64,000 bases of DNA. Source: Mycobacterium sp. E740. Lineage in GTDB: Bacteria; Actinomycetota; Actinomycetes; Mycobacteriales; Mycobacteriaceae. The position numbers and the translations under genes were made by a program. Where the stretch lies: the NCBI RefSeq assembly GCF_001672895.1, contig NZ_LZKP01000080.1, forward strand, positions 1-64,000, written 5' to 3'. Below are positions 46,078 through 55,440 of this stretch, in pieces. The stretch's first letter is position 1. Each line of letters begins with the position of its first letter. The notes under the pieces are model-generated. The model saw nothing but the letters and a program-made list of their open reading frames with translations. It ran no database searches and was not told where the DNA came from.

Positions 46078-47241
46078 ATGGCCAAGCTGCGCTTCGGATA
46101 CTTCATCGCACCGTTTCACCGCGCCGGCACCAATCCAACGCTCGCCCTGCAACGCGACCTCGAACTCATCGAGCATCTCGACGCGGTCGGCTACGACGAG
46201 GTGTGGATCGGGGAGCACCACTCCGCCGGCAGCGAGATCATCAGCTCGCCGGAGGTGTTCATCGCCGCGGCGGCCCAGCGCGCCAAGAGGATCCGCTTCG
46301 GCACGGGCGTCATCTCCCTGGCGTACCACAACCCGCTGTGGACCGCTGACCGGCTGATGCTGCTGGACCACCTCACCCACGGCCGCATCATCGGCGGAAT
46401 GGGTCCGGGCTCGCTGCCCACCGACGCGGCGATGATCGGGCTGACGCCCACCGACACCCGTGAACTGCTGGAGACCAACCTCGACATCGTGGTGCGTCTG
46501 CTGGCCGGGGAGACGGTCTCGGCGAAGACGCCGACGCACGAGTTGTTCGACGCCCGTTTGCAATTGGCGCCCTACTCCGAGGACGGCATCCCGCTCGCCG
46601 TCGCGGCCGTGGCATCTCCGACCGGCGCTCGGCTGGCGGGCAAGCACGGCATCGGCCTGTTGTCGATCGGTGCGACGCTGGTCGTCGAAGGGTTCGACGC
46701 GCTCGCCCACCACTGGGGCATCGTCGAGGAACGGGCGACCGCGTTCGGCACCACCGTCGACCGCAGGAACTGGTCGCTGGTCGGGCCGTTCCACATCGCC
46801 GAGACCGACGAGCAGGCTCGCGCGGACGTCCGCTTCGGAATCGAGCCGTGGTTCAACTACTTCCAGAAAGTGGCGGCGTTCCCGCAGATGACGATTCCGG
46901 GCGACCGCATCGACGACATGATCGACATCATCAACGAGGCGGGCGCCGGCGTGATCGGCACACCGGAGCGGGCCAGAGCGCAGGTGCAGCGGCTCTGGGA
47001 CCAGTCCGGCGGCTTCGGTTGCCTGCTGCAGATGGGCCACGAGTGGGCCAACCCGGCGGCCACGAAACGTTCGGCGGAGTTGTTCGCCGCCGAGGTGTTC
47101 CCGCACTTCCAGGGCCAGGCGCAGCCGACCCTGGACGCCGCGGCGCGGGCCGGCGACGTGCGCGAGGAGCTGGCCCAGACGCAGCTGTCGGCCATCGACC
47201 ACATGACCAAGAAGTACGAGGCAGAGAAGGGCTCGGGCTAG
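46078..47241 (+). CDS. LLM-class (luciferase-like) flavin-dependent oxidoreductase
   Basis: Protein of 387 residues of the bacterial luciferase-like family: LRFGYFIAPFHRAG, DEVWIGEHHSAGSEI, RIRFGTGVISLAYHNPL and GRIIGGMGPGSLPTDA. It uses FMN or F420. The length fits monooxygenases of the limonene/alkanal type. Converges on ptpB. Substrate unknown. Confidence 0.9.
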   Translation: MAKLRFGYFIAPFHRAGTNPTLALQRDLELIEHLDAVGYDEVWIGEHHSAGSEIISSPEVFIAAAAQRAKRIRFGTGVISLAYHNPLWTADRLMLLDHLTHGRIIGGMGPGSLPTDAAMIGLTPTDTRELLETNLDIVVRLLAGETVSAKTPTHELFDARLQLAPYSEDGIPLAVAAVASPTGARLAGKHGIGLLSIGATLVVEGFDALAHHWGIVEERATAFGTTVDRRNWSLVGPFHIAETDEQARADVRFGIEPWFNYFQKVAAFPQMTIPGDRIDDMIDIINEAGAGVIGTPERARAQVQRLWDQSGGFGCLLQMGHEWANPAATKRSAELFAAEVFPHFQGQAQPTLDAAARAGDVREELAQTQLSAIDHMTKKYEAEKGSG

Positions 47242-47258
47242 CGGCGCGGTCGGTCAGC

Positions 47259-48056
47259 TCAGTCGAGGAGCGTGGCGCGCACGCGCCGGACGTCCTCGTC
47301 GCTGACGCCGGCCGCTTCGAGGTAGCCGCGCAGCGAGCCGTAGTTCTCTTCGATGGACCGGCGCGACGCGGCCAGGTATTCCTCGCGCACCCCGAGCACC
47401 GCCTCGGTCAACCGGGCCTCGACGAACGTGACTTCCTCGTCGGTCTCGATCCGCTCGCGCACCGACAGCATGATCTGCTCCCGCAACCGGGGTACCGCGT
47501 CGTTGCTGCGCAGGAAGTCGGCCATGATCACGTCGCGGTCCACGCCCACCGCGTCGAGAGTCGTCGACACCGTGAAACCGGTCCTGTCTTTACCGGCGAA
47601 ACAGTGCGCGATCACCGGGCGGCCCGCCGCAAGCAGCGAAATCACTTGCCGCACAGCGCGTTGTGCGCCAGGCAACGTCGGGAAGCGTTGGTACTCCTCG
47701 GTCATGAACCGCGACGCGGCCACGCTGATGTCCTCGTCATCGGACTTGTCGGTCATCATCTTCTGGAAGGCCGACTCGTGCGGCGCTTCGGCGGTCACGG
47801 CGGTGACCTCGTGGAAGTGCAGGTGGTGCACTTCCACACCTGCGGGCACCGCGCCCGTGCCGTGCCGTTCCACCTCCCGCGCTGAGCGGAGATCGGCGAC
47901 GTCGGTGATGCCGAGTTCGAGGAGGCGACGGCGGCCGGCGTCGTCGAGACCGCTCAGTTCGCTGGACCGGAAGAACCTGCCCGGCCGGACACCCGTCTCG
48001 GCGGCGACGTCACGGAAGTTCCATGCGCCGGAGAGCTCGCCGATTCCGATGCTCAC
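47259..48056 (-). CDS. ptpB: PtpB-like protein tyrosine/lipid phosphatase
   Basis: Protein of 265 residues with the P-loop HCFAGKDRTGF (Cys152) and the N-terminal GAWNFRDVAAETG and FRSSELSGLDDAG. M. tuberculosis PtpB (Rv0153c) is a secreted triple-specificity phosphatase with the same P-loop. No signal peptide is seen here, as in the homologue. It is encoded with fadE2 (four-base overlap), matching Rv0153c-Rv0154c from memory. Confidence 0.93.
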   Translation of the reverse strand: MSIGIGELSGAWNFRDVAAETGVRPGRFFRSSELSGLDDAGRRRLLELGITDVADLRSAREVERHGTGAVPAGVEVHHLHFHEVTAVTAEAPHESAFQKMMTDKSDDEDISVAASRFMTEEYQRFPTLPGAQRAVRQVISLLAAGRPVIAHCFAGKDRTGFTVSTTLDAVGVDRDVIMADFLRSNDAVPRLREQIMLSVRERIETDEEVTFVEARLTEAVLGVREEYLAASRRSIEENYGSLRGYLEAAGVSDEDVRRVRATLLD

Positions 48057-49303
48057 CGGCCGATCGCCGGACTTGATTGGCGGCTCGCCGCCGTCGCGAA
48101 AGCGCTTTTCTCCCTACCCAGTTCGGCTCGGGCGATCGTCCGCATGTGCACCTCGTCCGGCCCGTCGAACAACCGCATTGCGCGGTGCCAGCTGTACAGC
48201 CGGGCGAGCGGGAAGTCGTCGCTGACCCCGGCGGCGCCGTGCACCTGGATCGCGCGGTCGATGACGTCGCAGACCACCTGCGGCGCAACAGCTTTGATCT
48301 GGCTGACCAGTACGTGCGCTTCCTTGTTGCCACGCTGGTCGATGGTCCACGCGGCCTTCTCACACAACAGCCGCGCCTGGTCGAGTTCGTTGCGCGACTT
48401 GGCGATCGCCTCACGCACCACGCCCTGCTCGGACAGCGGCTTACCGAAGGCGACCCGCTTCTGCACCCGGTTCACCATCAGCGCCAGCGCCCGCTCGCCG
48501 GCACCCAGCGCGCGCATGCAGTGGTGGATGCGGCCGGGGCCCAGCCGCGCCTGCGCGATCGCGAACCCGCTGCCCTCCTCGTGCAGGAGGTTCTCGGCCG
48601 GCACACGCACGTTGTCGAAGACGATCTCGCAGTGCCCGTGCTGGTCCTGCCAGCCGAACACCGGCAGCGAGCGCTGGATGTCGACGCCGGGCGTGTCCAC
48701 CGGCACCAGGATCATCGACTGCTGCTGATGGCTGGCCGCCTCCGGGTTCGTGCGGCCCATCACGATAAGGATCTTGCAGCGGGGGTCGGCCGCCCCGGTG
48801 ATCCACCACTTGCGACCGTTGATGACGTAGTCGTTTCCGTCGCGCAGCATCGTGGTCTCGATGTTGCGGGCATCCGAGGACGCCACCGCCGGTTCGGTCA
48901 TCGCGAAGGCGCTGCGGATCTCGCCGGCGAGCAACGGCTCGAGCCATTGTTTGCGTTGCTCCTCGGTGGCGAACAGGTGCAGCGTTTCCATGTTGCCGGT
49001 GTCGGGCGCGGCACAGTTGAGCGCTTCGGGCGCGATCTCCATGCTCCACCCCGAGAGTTCGGCCAGCGGCGCGTACTCCAGGTTGGTCAGCCCCGATATC
49101 GACGGCAGGAACAGGTTCCACAGCCCGCGGTCCTTCGCGAGGGCTTTCAACTCCTCGACGATGGGCGGGACGGTGTGGTCCTTGGGCCCGGCCTCCTCGC
49201 GATAGCGGTGGTATTCGGCCTCCGCGGGGAAGACGAATTCCGTCATGAACTCGGTCAGGCGCGCGTGGTAATCCTGTGCCTTGGCCGACATCGCGAAGTC
49301 CAT
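48053..49303 (-). CDS. fadE2: Acyl-CoA dehydrogenase FadE2-like
   Basis: Protein of 416 residues. The pattern SAFAMTEPAVASSDARNIET (flavin), GRKWWITGAADPRCKI, FGKPLSEQGVVREAIAKS and VHGAAGVSDDFPLAR is typical of the long-chain ACAD subgroup. The ATG at 49303 is the family start (MDFAMSAKAQDY); upstream codons in frame are unlikely. It overlaps ptpB. Oxidises an acyl-CoA; chain length unknown. Confidence 0.9.
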   Translation of the reverse strand: MDFAMSAKAQDYHARLTEFMTEFVFPAEAEYHRYREEAGPKDHTVPPIVEELKALAKDRGLWNLFLPSISGLTNLEYAPLAELSGWSMEIAPEALNCAAPDTGNMETLHLFATEEQRKQWLEPLLAGEIRSAFAMTEPAVASSDARNIETTMLRDGNDYVINGRKWWITGAADPRCKILIVMGRTNPEAASHQQQSMILVPVDTPGVDIQRSLPVFGWQDQHGHCEIVFDNVRVPAENLLHEEGSGFAIAQARLGPGRIHHCMRALGAGERALALMVNRVQKRVAFGKPLSEQGVVREAIAKSRNELDQARLLCEKAAWTIDQRGNKEAHVLVSQIKAVAPQVVCDVIDRAIQVHGAAGVSDDFPLARLYSWHRAMRLFDGPDEVHMRTIARAELGREKSAFATAASRQSSPAIGR

Positions 49304-49325
49304 GCCGCCACGATATGACACCCCG

Positions 49326-49592
49326 TCAGAGCGGCTTGTGCTGCGTCGGACTTTGATCCGACTCCCATTTCGCCTCGAGCGAACGGGTGACGCGGGTGCC
49401 CGCGGCGTACTCGACCTGGAAGGTCGCGCCGTCGTCGACTTCGTAGGTGACGACGCACTTTCCGTCGGGGCCGCCGTCCTCGGCGGCTTTGTGGACCACC
49501 TTGCACGGGACGGTTCCGGCGTCGCGCTCGACGAGCACGATGTCGCCGGGCGCGACGTCTTCGATGCGGTCGTTCTCGGAGATGTTCGACAT
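49326..49592 (-). CDS. Small hypothetical protein
   Basis: Protein of 88 residues, MSNISENDRIEDVAPGDIV, with KVVHKAAEDGGPDG, CVVTYEVDDGATF and a basic/charged tail (EAKWESDQSPTQHK). It looks like a small beta-rich cytosolic protein. No known motif. It is divergent from ahpC across about 218 bases, in the place where oxyR lies in some mycobacteria. Coding is plausible from codon use; function unknown. Confidence 0.6.
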   Translation of the reverse strand: MSNISENDRIEDVAPGDIVLVERDAGTVPCKVVHKAAEDGGPDGKCVVTYEVDDGATFQVEYAAGTRVTRSLEAKWESDQSPTQHKPL

Positions 49593-49810
49593 CCTGCCGA
49601 CGGTAGCAACGCACCGCCGCGCGAATGCGGCGTGGGGGACGATACGGTGACCTCGGCGACCGCCCCGCGAAATCTGCTGGAACCGAACCAATTTCAGCGC
49701 AGGCCTGTGGCCACAATCACGTCCGGCCGCCTTGTCTTCCGACTGCGGAAGGCGCAGAATCGATTAGGTAATCTGGACTGAATCAAAATTAGAAGGATGG
49801 TGTGCTAGCG

Positions 49811-50398
49811 ATGGCATTGTTGACGATCGGTGACCAGTTCCCCCGCTACGACATGGCGGCGGTGGTCGGCGGTGACCTCTCCGAGGTCGATGCCAAGCAG
49901 CCTGACGACTACTTCATCCGTGTGACCAGCGACGACCACGACGGCAAGTGGCGGATCGTGTTCTTCTGGCCGAAGGACTTCACGTTCGTGTGCCCGACGG
50001 AGATCGCCGCGTTCGGCAAGCTCAACGAGGATTTCGAGGACCGCGACGCCAAGGTCATCGGGGTGTCGGTCGACAACGAGTTCGTCCACTTCCAGTGGCG
50101 CGCGCAGCACGAGGACCTCAAGAAGCTGCCGTTCCCGATGGCTTCCGACCTCAAGCGTGAGCTCGCGCTCGCGACCGGCGTGCTCAACGCCGACGGTGTC
50201 GCCGACCGCGCAACGTTCATCGTCGACCCCAACAACGAGATCCAGTTCGTCTCGGTCACGGCGGGTTCGGTGGGCCGCAACGTCGACGAGGTGCTGCGGG
50301 TGCTCGACGCGTTGCAGTCCGACGAGCTGTGCGCCTGCAACTGGAAGAAGGGCGATCCCACGATCAAGGCGGGCGAGCTGCTCGCAGAGGCGGTGTGA
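49811..50398 (+). CDS. ahpC: Alkyl hydroperoxide reductase AhpC
   Basis: Protein of 195 residues, same length as the M. tuberculosis homologue. Peroxidatic Cys61 lies in [15 protein letters not shown], and the C-terminal resolving cysteines are in CACNWKKGD. It reduces peroxides using electrons from AhpD/Lpd/SucB. ATG at 49811 fits the family; GTG at 49802 lies closer to AAGGA (49793-49797), so the start is not certain. ahpD follows two bases after the stop. No oxyR is adjacent. Confidence 0.95.
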   Translation: MALLTIGDQFPRYDMAAVVGGDLSEVDAKQPDDYFIRVTSDDHDGKWRIVFFWPKDFTFVCPTEIAAFGKLNEDFEDRDAKVIGVSVDNEFVHFQWRAQHEDLKKLPFPMASDLKRELALATGVLNADGVADRATFIVDPNNEIQFVSVTAGSVGRNVDEVLRVLDALQSDELCACNWKKGDPTIKAGELLAEAV

Positions 50399-50400
50399 CC

Positions 50401-50943
50401 GTGAGCATCGACAACATCAAGGAAGCGCTGCCCGGGTACGCCAAGGATCTCAAGCTCAACTTCGGCAGCATCGTGAAATCCACGGAGCTGTCCGAACAGC
50501 AGCTGTGGGGTGCCCTCGTGGCGACCGCCGCTGCGACCAAGTCGGAGCGGCTGCTGCGGGAGATCGCCGAGGACGCGCTGGACATTCTCAGCCAGGAGGC
50601 GTACGACGCCGCCCTGGGAGCCGCGGCGATCATGGGGATGAACAACGTGTTCTACCGCAGCAAGGGCCAGCTCGACGGTGCGTACGACGATCTGCGCGCC
50701 GGCCTGCGGATGAACATCATCGGCAATCCCGGTGTCGCCAAGGATGATTTCGAGCTGTGGTCGCTGGCGGTCTCGGCGATCAACGGCTGCGGCCACTGCC
50801 TGGCGGCGCACGAGAAGACGCTGCGGGACGCCAGCGAGAACCCGGTTTCGCGGACGGTGATCTTCGAAGCGATCCGGCTGGCGTCGATCGTCGCCGGCGT
50901 CGCGCAGGCACTGCAGACCGCCGACATCCTGGCGGGTGTCTGA
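50401..50943 (+). CDS. ahpD: Alkyl hydroperoxide reductase partner AhpD
   Basis: Protein of 180 residues of the AhpD/CMD helical family. The redox motif is CGHC (C130 and C133) in [11 protein letters not shown], with preceding [18 protein letters not shown]. AhpD shuttles electrons from dihydrolipoamide (Lpd/SucB) to AhpC. The GTG start follows the ahpC stop. A very strong hairpin lies just after the stop. Confidence 0.96.
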   Translation: MSIDNIKEALPGYAKDLKLNFGSIVKSTELSEQQLWGALVATAAATKSERLLREIAEDALDILSQEAYDAALGAAAIMGMNNVFYRSKGQLDGAYDDLRAGLRMNIIGNPGVAKDDFELWSLAVSAINGCGHCLAAHEKTLRDASENPVSRTVIFEAIRLASIVAGVAQALQTADILAGV

Positions 50944-50956
50944 CCGAACCAAACGC

Positions 50957-50993
50957 CAAGAGCGGGGCACCTTTCGTGGGTGCCCCGCTCTTG
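50957..50993. terminator. Strong hairpin terminator between ahpD and a convergent gene
   Basis: A perfect 15-bp stem, CAAGAGCGGGGCACC (50957-50971) with GGTGCCCCGCTCTTG (50979-50993), has a 7-base loop. No T-run follows on the plus strand. It lies 13 bases after ahpD and 10 before the convergent small gene, so it is likely bidirectional. Confidence 0.8.
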
Positions 50994-51002
50994 TCGTGCG
51001 GA

Positions 51003-51245
51003 TCAGGGGTGATAGCTCGGCTGCACGGTCTGCAGATGGTCGATGCGGTGCCCACTCGTCATGGATCCCGCCGAGGGCGCGGTGACCTGCGGGATGGCGA
51101 CGATTCCCGGTCGCGGCGTGTTGTCGGGCGTGTAGGTACCGGCGCTGGCGGTACCGGCGAGACCGAGTGCCCCGGCGAGGATTCCGCCCGCGACGATCGG
51201 GATGGCGAAGAAGCGGGCGAAGCGGCGGTTGGTGTTGGTGGTCAT
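51003..51245 (-). CDS. Small secreted protein
   Basis: Protein of 80 residues with N-terminal TNRRFARFFAIPIVAGGILA and cleavage after ASA (GTASAGTY). The mature peptide is about 45 residues, Pro/Thr/His-rich, ending TVQPSYHP. No known domain. The start at 51245 is ATG with AGGAG (GAGAATTC...) nearby. It converges on ahpD and is divergent from the response regulator. Confidence 0.7.
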   Translation of the reverse strand: MTTNTNRRFARFFAIPIVAGGILAGALGLAGTASAGTYTPDNTPRPGIVAIPQVTAPSAGSMTSGHRIDHLQTVQPSYHP

Positions 51246-51421
51246 TTCGAATTCTCCTGTGGTGGTTGCTTTTCGGCTGGTCTGCCGGTCTGTTCCGGCG
51301 ATGACTCAAGAGTGGCGCAGCGCCGCCGCGGTGTATGTCGGACGAACGGTCGGCGGAGCGGCTGAATCGGTTGTCCCCCAATCGGAGGAAACCCGCCGCC
51401 CGCTATGCCAAGCTGAAAAGC

Positions 51422-52075
51422 GTGGCGACGGGTTTCACCAGCGAAAAGGTCCGGGTGGTGGTCGGCGACGACCACCCGATGTTCCGCGACGGCATGGTGC
51501 GCGCGCTGGTGTCCAGTGGTCAGATCGACGTGGTGGCCGAGGCCGACGACGGAAAGGCCGCGCTGGAGGCGATCCGCTCGCACACCCCGCAGGTGGCGCT
51601 GCTGGACTACCGGATGCCCGGGATGGACGGCGCCGAGGTTGCCGCCGCGGTGGTGCGCGACGAACTGCCCACCCGGGTGTTGTTGATCTCCGCGCACGAC
51701 GAGTCCGCGATCGTCTATCAGGCGTTGCAGCACGGAGCGGCCGGATTCCTGCCCAAGGAGTCGACCCGCTCGGAACTGGTCGCCGCGGTGCTCGACTGCG
51801 CCAAGGGCCGAGACGTCGTCGCACCGACGCTGGCCGCCGGGTTGGCCGGCGAGATCCGCAAGCGCGCCGAGCCCGAAGGCCCGGTGCTCAGCCCGCGCGA
51901 ACGCGAGGTGCTCAAGTTGATCGCGTCCGGGGCCAGCATCCCCGCGATGGCCAAGGAGTTGTACCTGGCGCCGTCGACGGTCAAGACCCACGTTCAGCGG
52001 CTCTACGAGAAGCTCGGTGTCAACGACCGCGGCGCCGTCGTCGCCGAGGCGATGCGCCGCAAGCTGCTGGACTGA
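51422..52075 (+). CDS. NarL/LuxR-type response regulator
   Basis: Protein of 217 residues. The receiver domain starts VRVVVGDDHPMFRDGM and has the phosphoacceptor Asp in VALLDYRMPGMDG; the C-terminal LuxR HTH reads LSPREREVLKLIASG and STVKTHVQRLYEKLGV. GTG at 51422 fits the family start; the frame is open further up. It precedes a histidine kinase gene by 28 bases; they form a two-component pair. Confidence 0.9.
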   Translation: MATGFTSEKVRVVVGDDHPMFRDGMVRALVSSGQIDVVAEADDGKAALEAIRSHTPQVALLDYRMPGMDGAEVAAAVVRDELPTRVLLISAHDESAIVYQALQHGAAGFLPKESTRSELVAAVLDCAKGRDVVAPTLAAGLAGEIRKRAEPEGPVLSPREREVLKLIASGASIPAMAKELYLAPSTVKTHVQRLYEKLGVNDRGAVVAEAMRRKLLD

Positions 52076-52103
52076 CCTCGGGTGACCGGATGACACGCCC
52101 GTG

Positions 52104-53288
52104 ATGGACCGCATCGCGAACTTCTTCGCCTCAGAACCCGTGCGCGTCAGCGCGATCCTGCGGCTGCCCTTGATCGCGTTGGTCGCCGTGCTGGTGTGGA
52201 TCTGGGAGGTCGACCACTGGCTGCCCGGCGTCTACGCCGCGGTGCTCGGGCTGTGGGTGGTGGCAGCGCTGGTGTGGCTCGCCATGGTCATGCGCGGACC
52301 GGTGCCGCGGTGGGCGGACTGGGCGTCGACCGGGGTGGACGTGTTCGCCATCGTGACGCTGTGCGTGGTCTCCGGCGGCGCCACGGCGGCGCTGCTTCCG
52401 GTGTTCTTCCTGCTGCCGATCGCGGTCGCGTTCCAGGACCGGCCGATGCTGACCTGTGTGCTCGGAATCGGCACGGCCTTCGCCTATCTGGGAGTGTGGA
52501 TCGTCTACTCCAAACGCGACGACACGGTCGGCATGCCGGACGTCGTCTACACCCAGTTCGGTTTCCTGCTTTGGTCAGCGGCGGCGATGACCGCGCTGTG
52601 CGTGGTGCTGGTGCGACGGCAGGCCCGCGTGACGAAGCTGCAGAACGTGCGGCGCCAACTGGTGTCCGAGGCGATGCAGGCCGACGAGCGGCACAACCGG
52701 GAGGTCGCCGAGCATCTGCACGACGGCCCGCTGCAGACCCTGCTCGCCGCGCGCCTCGACCTCGACGAGGTCCGCGAACGCGCGGGCGACCCCGCGCTGG
52801 ACACGGTGCATGCCGCGCTGCAGCAGACCGCCGCGGCGTTGCGCTCGACGGTGAGCGAACTGCACCCGCAGGTGCTGGCCCAGCTCGGGCTCATGCCCGC
52901 CGTGCGAGAACTGCTGCGGCAGTTCGAGTCTCGTGGCGACTACGTGGTCGAGGCGGATCTGGCCGACGTCGGTAAGCCGGAATCGCAGCAGCTGCTGTAC
53001 CGCGCGGCCCGGGAACTGCTCGCCAACATCCACAAGCATGCCGAAGCACGCCTGGTCCGCGTCGGGTTGTCGCGGTGGGGAGACCGGATCGTGTTGACCG
53101 TCACCGATGACGGCAAGGGCTTCGATCCGGCGATCGTCGAGCAGTACGTCGCGGATGGGCATATCGGGCTCGGTTCGCTGCTGGCCAGGTTCGACGCGAT
53201 GGGCGGGTCGATGCGGATCAGCTCCGAGGACGGCTACGGGACGCAGGTCACTGCCACGTCGCCGCCCGAACCTGCGGTCACGAACTGA
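52104..53288 (+). CDS. NarL-family sensor histidine kinase
   Basis: Protein of 394 residues. The N-terminal half has about five to six membrane helices (to about 170). The dimerisation helix contains the phospho-His in EHLHDGPLQTLLAARLDLDE (HisKA_3 type) and the ATP-binding domain has AARELLANIHKHAEA (N box) and TDDGKGFDP (G1). It phosphorylates the preceding regulator; signal unknown. Its 3' end overlaps a convergent ACAD gene by 11 bases. Confidence 0.92.
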   Translation: MDRIANFFASEPVRVSAILRLPLIALVAVLVWIWEVDHWLPGVYAAVLGLWVVAALVWLAMVMRGPVPRWADWASTGVDVFAIVTLCVVSGGATAALLPVFFLLPIAVAFQDRPMLTCVLGIGTAFAYLGVWIVYSKRDDTVGMPDVVYTQFGFLLWSAAAMTALCVVLVRRQARVTKLQNVRRQLVSEAMQADERHNREVAEHLHDGPLQTLLAARLDLDEVRERAGDPALDTVHAALQQTAAALRSTVSELHPQVLAQLGLMPAVRELLRQFESRGDYVVEADLADVGKPESQQLLYRAARELLANIHKHAEARLVRVGLSRWGDRIVLTVTDDGKGFDPAIVEQYVADGHIGLGSLLARFDAMGGSMRISSEDGYGTQVTATSPPEPAVTN

Positions 53289-54417
53289 GCCCGCGGGCGA
53301 TGACGAGGCGCTGGATCTGGTTTGTGCCCTCGAAGATCTGGGTGATCTTCGCTTCGCGCATGTAGCGCTCGACGCGGTAGTCGCGGGTGTAGCCGGCGCC
53401 GCCGAACACCTGCACCGCATCGGTGGTGACCTTCATCGCTGCGTCGGTGGCGACGAGCTTGGCCACACTGGCCTGCTGCGAGTAGTCACGGCCGGCGTCG
53501 CGGCGACGTGCGGCGTCCAGGTACGTCGCACGCGCGCTGGCGACCGCGGCCGCCATGTCGGCGAGCAGGAAGCCCAGCCCTTGGTGGTCGATGATCTTGC
53601 GGCCGAACGTCGTTCGCTCGTTGGCGTAGGCGACTGCCTCGTCGAGTGCGGCCTGCGCCAGGCCGGTCGCGACCGCGGCGATGCCCAGCCGGCCGGAATC
53701 CAGTGCGGAGAAGGCGATTGCAAGGCCCTGGCCCTCCGCGCCGATCAACCGGTCGGCATCGAGGTGGGCGTCCTCGTAGAACGCCGACGTGGTCGGGATC
53801 GCATGCAGACCCATCTTCTCCTCGGGGTTGCCGAACGTGAGCCCGGGCAGGTCGCCCGGCACCAGGAAGCACGAAATGCCGCGCGACCCTTCGCCCGTGC
53901 GCGCGAACAAGGTGTAGAAGTCGGCCCGGCCGCCATGCGTGATCCAGGACTTCGAACCGTTGAGCGTGTAGCCGTTGTCCGTCCTGGTCGCCGCGCAGCG
54001 CAGTGCCGCGGCGTCGGAACCGGCCTGCGGTTCGGAGAGGCTGTAGGCGCCGATCTGCTCACCCGACAACATCCCGGGCAGCCAGCGCCGCTTCTGCTCG
54101 TCGCTGCCGAACGTCAGCAGCGGATGCGACGAGAGGCTGTGCACGCTGACCGCGACGGCCACCGCCGCCCAGCGCGCCGCCAGTTCCTCGAGCACCTGCA
54201 GGTAGACCTCGAACGGCTGGCCGCCGCCGCCCCACTCCTCGGGCTGCGGCAGGCTCAGCAGCCCCGCCGCGCCCAGTTGCGCCATCACACCTTCGGGATA
54301 GCGCTCGGCTTTCTCGTGGTCGTCGACGATCGGGTCGAGCACCTTGTCGGCGATGTCGCGGGTGAGCGCGAGCAGGTCCGCTGCGTCGGCGGAAGGCAGC
54401 AATCGGTCGACCGTCAT
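53278..54417 (-). CDS. Acyl-CoA dehydrogenase (short/medium-chain type)
   Basis: Protein of 379 residues. GAYSLSEPQAGSDAAALRCAA (flavin), LNGSKSWITHGGRAD, ERTTFGRKIIDHQGLGFLLAD and QVFGGAGYTRDYRVERYMR are typical butyryl-type ACAD motifs; FEGTNQIQRLVIARGLS closes it. It oxidises acyl-CoA at C2-C3. Length and motifs are complete. It overlaps the kinase gene tail-to-tail. Confidence 0.92.
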   Translation of the reverse strand: MTVDRLLPSADAADLLALTRDIADKVLDPIVDDHEKAERYPEGVMAQLGAAGLLSLPQPEEWGGGGQPFEVYLQVLEELAARWAAVAVAVSVHSLSSHPLLTFGSDEQKRRWLPGMLSGEQIGAYSLSEPQAGSDAAALRCAATRTDNGYTLNGSKSWITHGGRADFYTLFARTGEGSRGISCFLVPGDLPGLTFGNPEEKMGLHAIPTTSAFYEDAHLDADRLIGAEGQGLAIAFSALDSGRLGIAAVATGLAQAALDEAVAYANERTTFGRKIIDHQGLGFLLADMAAAVASARATYLDAARRRDAGRDYSQQASVAKLVATDAAMKVTTDAVQVFGGAGYTRDYRVERYMREAKITQIFEGTNQIQRLVIARGLSS

Positions 54418-54481
54418 GCGTGTGGACTGTAATCCGCGACGACAGGCAACTCGGCGAGGGACCGACGACGGGGGGAGCAGC

Positions 54482-55375
54482 TCAGTCGCTGCGCCGCCAC
54501 CAGGCGGTGAAGTACAGGACCATGGCCGCGGTCAACGCCAGCAGCACCCACAGCACGAGGATGCGGTCGATCCACGCCCCGGGCGGCGGCGCGCCCGGCA
54601 TGAAGTTCCGGATCGGAATGACCGCGAACAAGGTCGCCGCGTACCAGGTGCCGAACGGCGGAAGGAAAGTCTTGCGGCCGCGCAGCATCTCGATCGACAC
54701 GAACAACGCCAGCGCGGGCAGGGTGAACAGCACCAGGCACAGTCCGAGGTCGAAGGCGAGCGGGCCGCGTGCCCGGCTCAGCGTCACGGTCTGGTAGTCG
54801 CCGTCGCCCAACGACTGGGTGGCCGGACCGCTGCGTGTGCTGGTGATGTCCCAGCTGTTGAGGCTCCCCGTCACCTCGACCCGAGCGGGTTCGAACCGCC
54901 GCTCATCCCCGGTCCCGACGATCACATCGGCTCCGAGCGCGCCGAGCGTGTACGAGTCGAAGGGCCAGTCCTCCGAGTCACCTTTGATCGCGATCTTGGT
55001 GCTGATCTCTTCCGGCAGCTTGCCTTTCGGCGTTTCCAGGTCTCCGCCGAGGCTCACCTCGTTCAGGAAGAGCCGCACCGCGATGTCGGTGTTCACCACG
55101 TTGAGTTCGGTGTTCATGTGGGCGTCGGCGGGAAAGACGATGACCCTGGCGTCCACCTGGTGGTCGACCGGGCGAATCGCTTCGAGGGTGACCTGCACGA
55201 TCGTGTCGCTGTTCTCACCGAGATCCGGTGGGTCCAACGACTTGGCGGGGCCCGCGACGTAGTGGTAGCCGGCCAGCGCGGCGGCGTAGATGAGGACGAT
55301 GATCCCGACCGTGCCAATGCTGGCCAGTCGTCCGTTCCACTTGCCGTCAGACTGCGCCGGTTCGACTCCCTGCAC
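54482..55375 (-). CDS. DUF4436 membrane protein
   Basis: Protein of 297 residues. One N-terminal helix (about 20-42) is followed by a periplasmic domain (about 45-195, with DWPFDSYTLGALGADVIVG) and three membrane helices near the C-terminus (LGLCLVLFTLPALALF; WYAATLFAVIPIRNFMPG; VLWVLLALTAAMVLYF). This fits DUF4436; function unknown. It is last of the transhydrogenase-side minus-strand run. Confidence 0.85.
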   Translation of the reverse strand: MQGVEPAQSDGKWNGRLASIGTVGIIVLIYAAALAGYHYVAGPAKSLDPPDLGENSDTIVQVTLEAIRPVDHQVDARVIVFPADAHMNTELNVVNTDIAVRLFLNEVSLGGDLETPKGKLPEEISTKIAIKGDSEDWPFDSYTLGALGADVIVGTGDERRFEPARVEVTGSLNSWDITSTRSGPATQSLGDGDYQTVTLSRARGPLAFDLGLCLVLFTLPALALFVSIEMLRGRKTFLPPFGTWYAATLFAVIPIRNFMPGAPPPGAWIDRILVLWVLLALTAAMVLYFTAWWRRSD

Positions 55376-55440
55376 TCGGGGGATGCTAACTGCACCCGGC
55401 CGCGCACCCCGTGCGACGAGCCGAGCGAACTGCGCGGACT

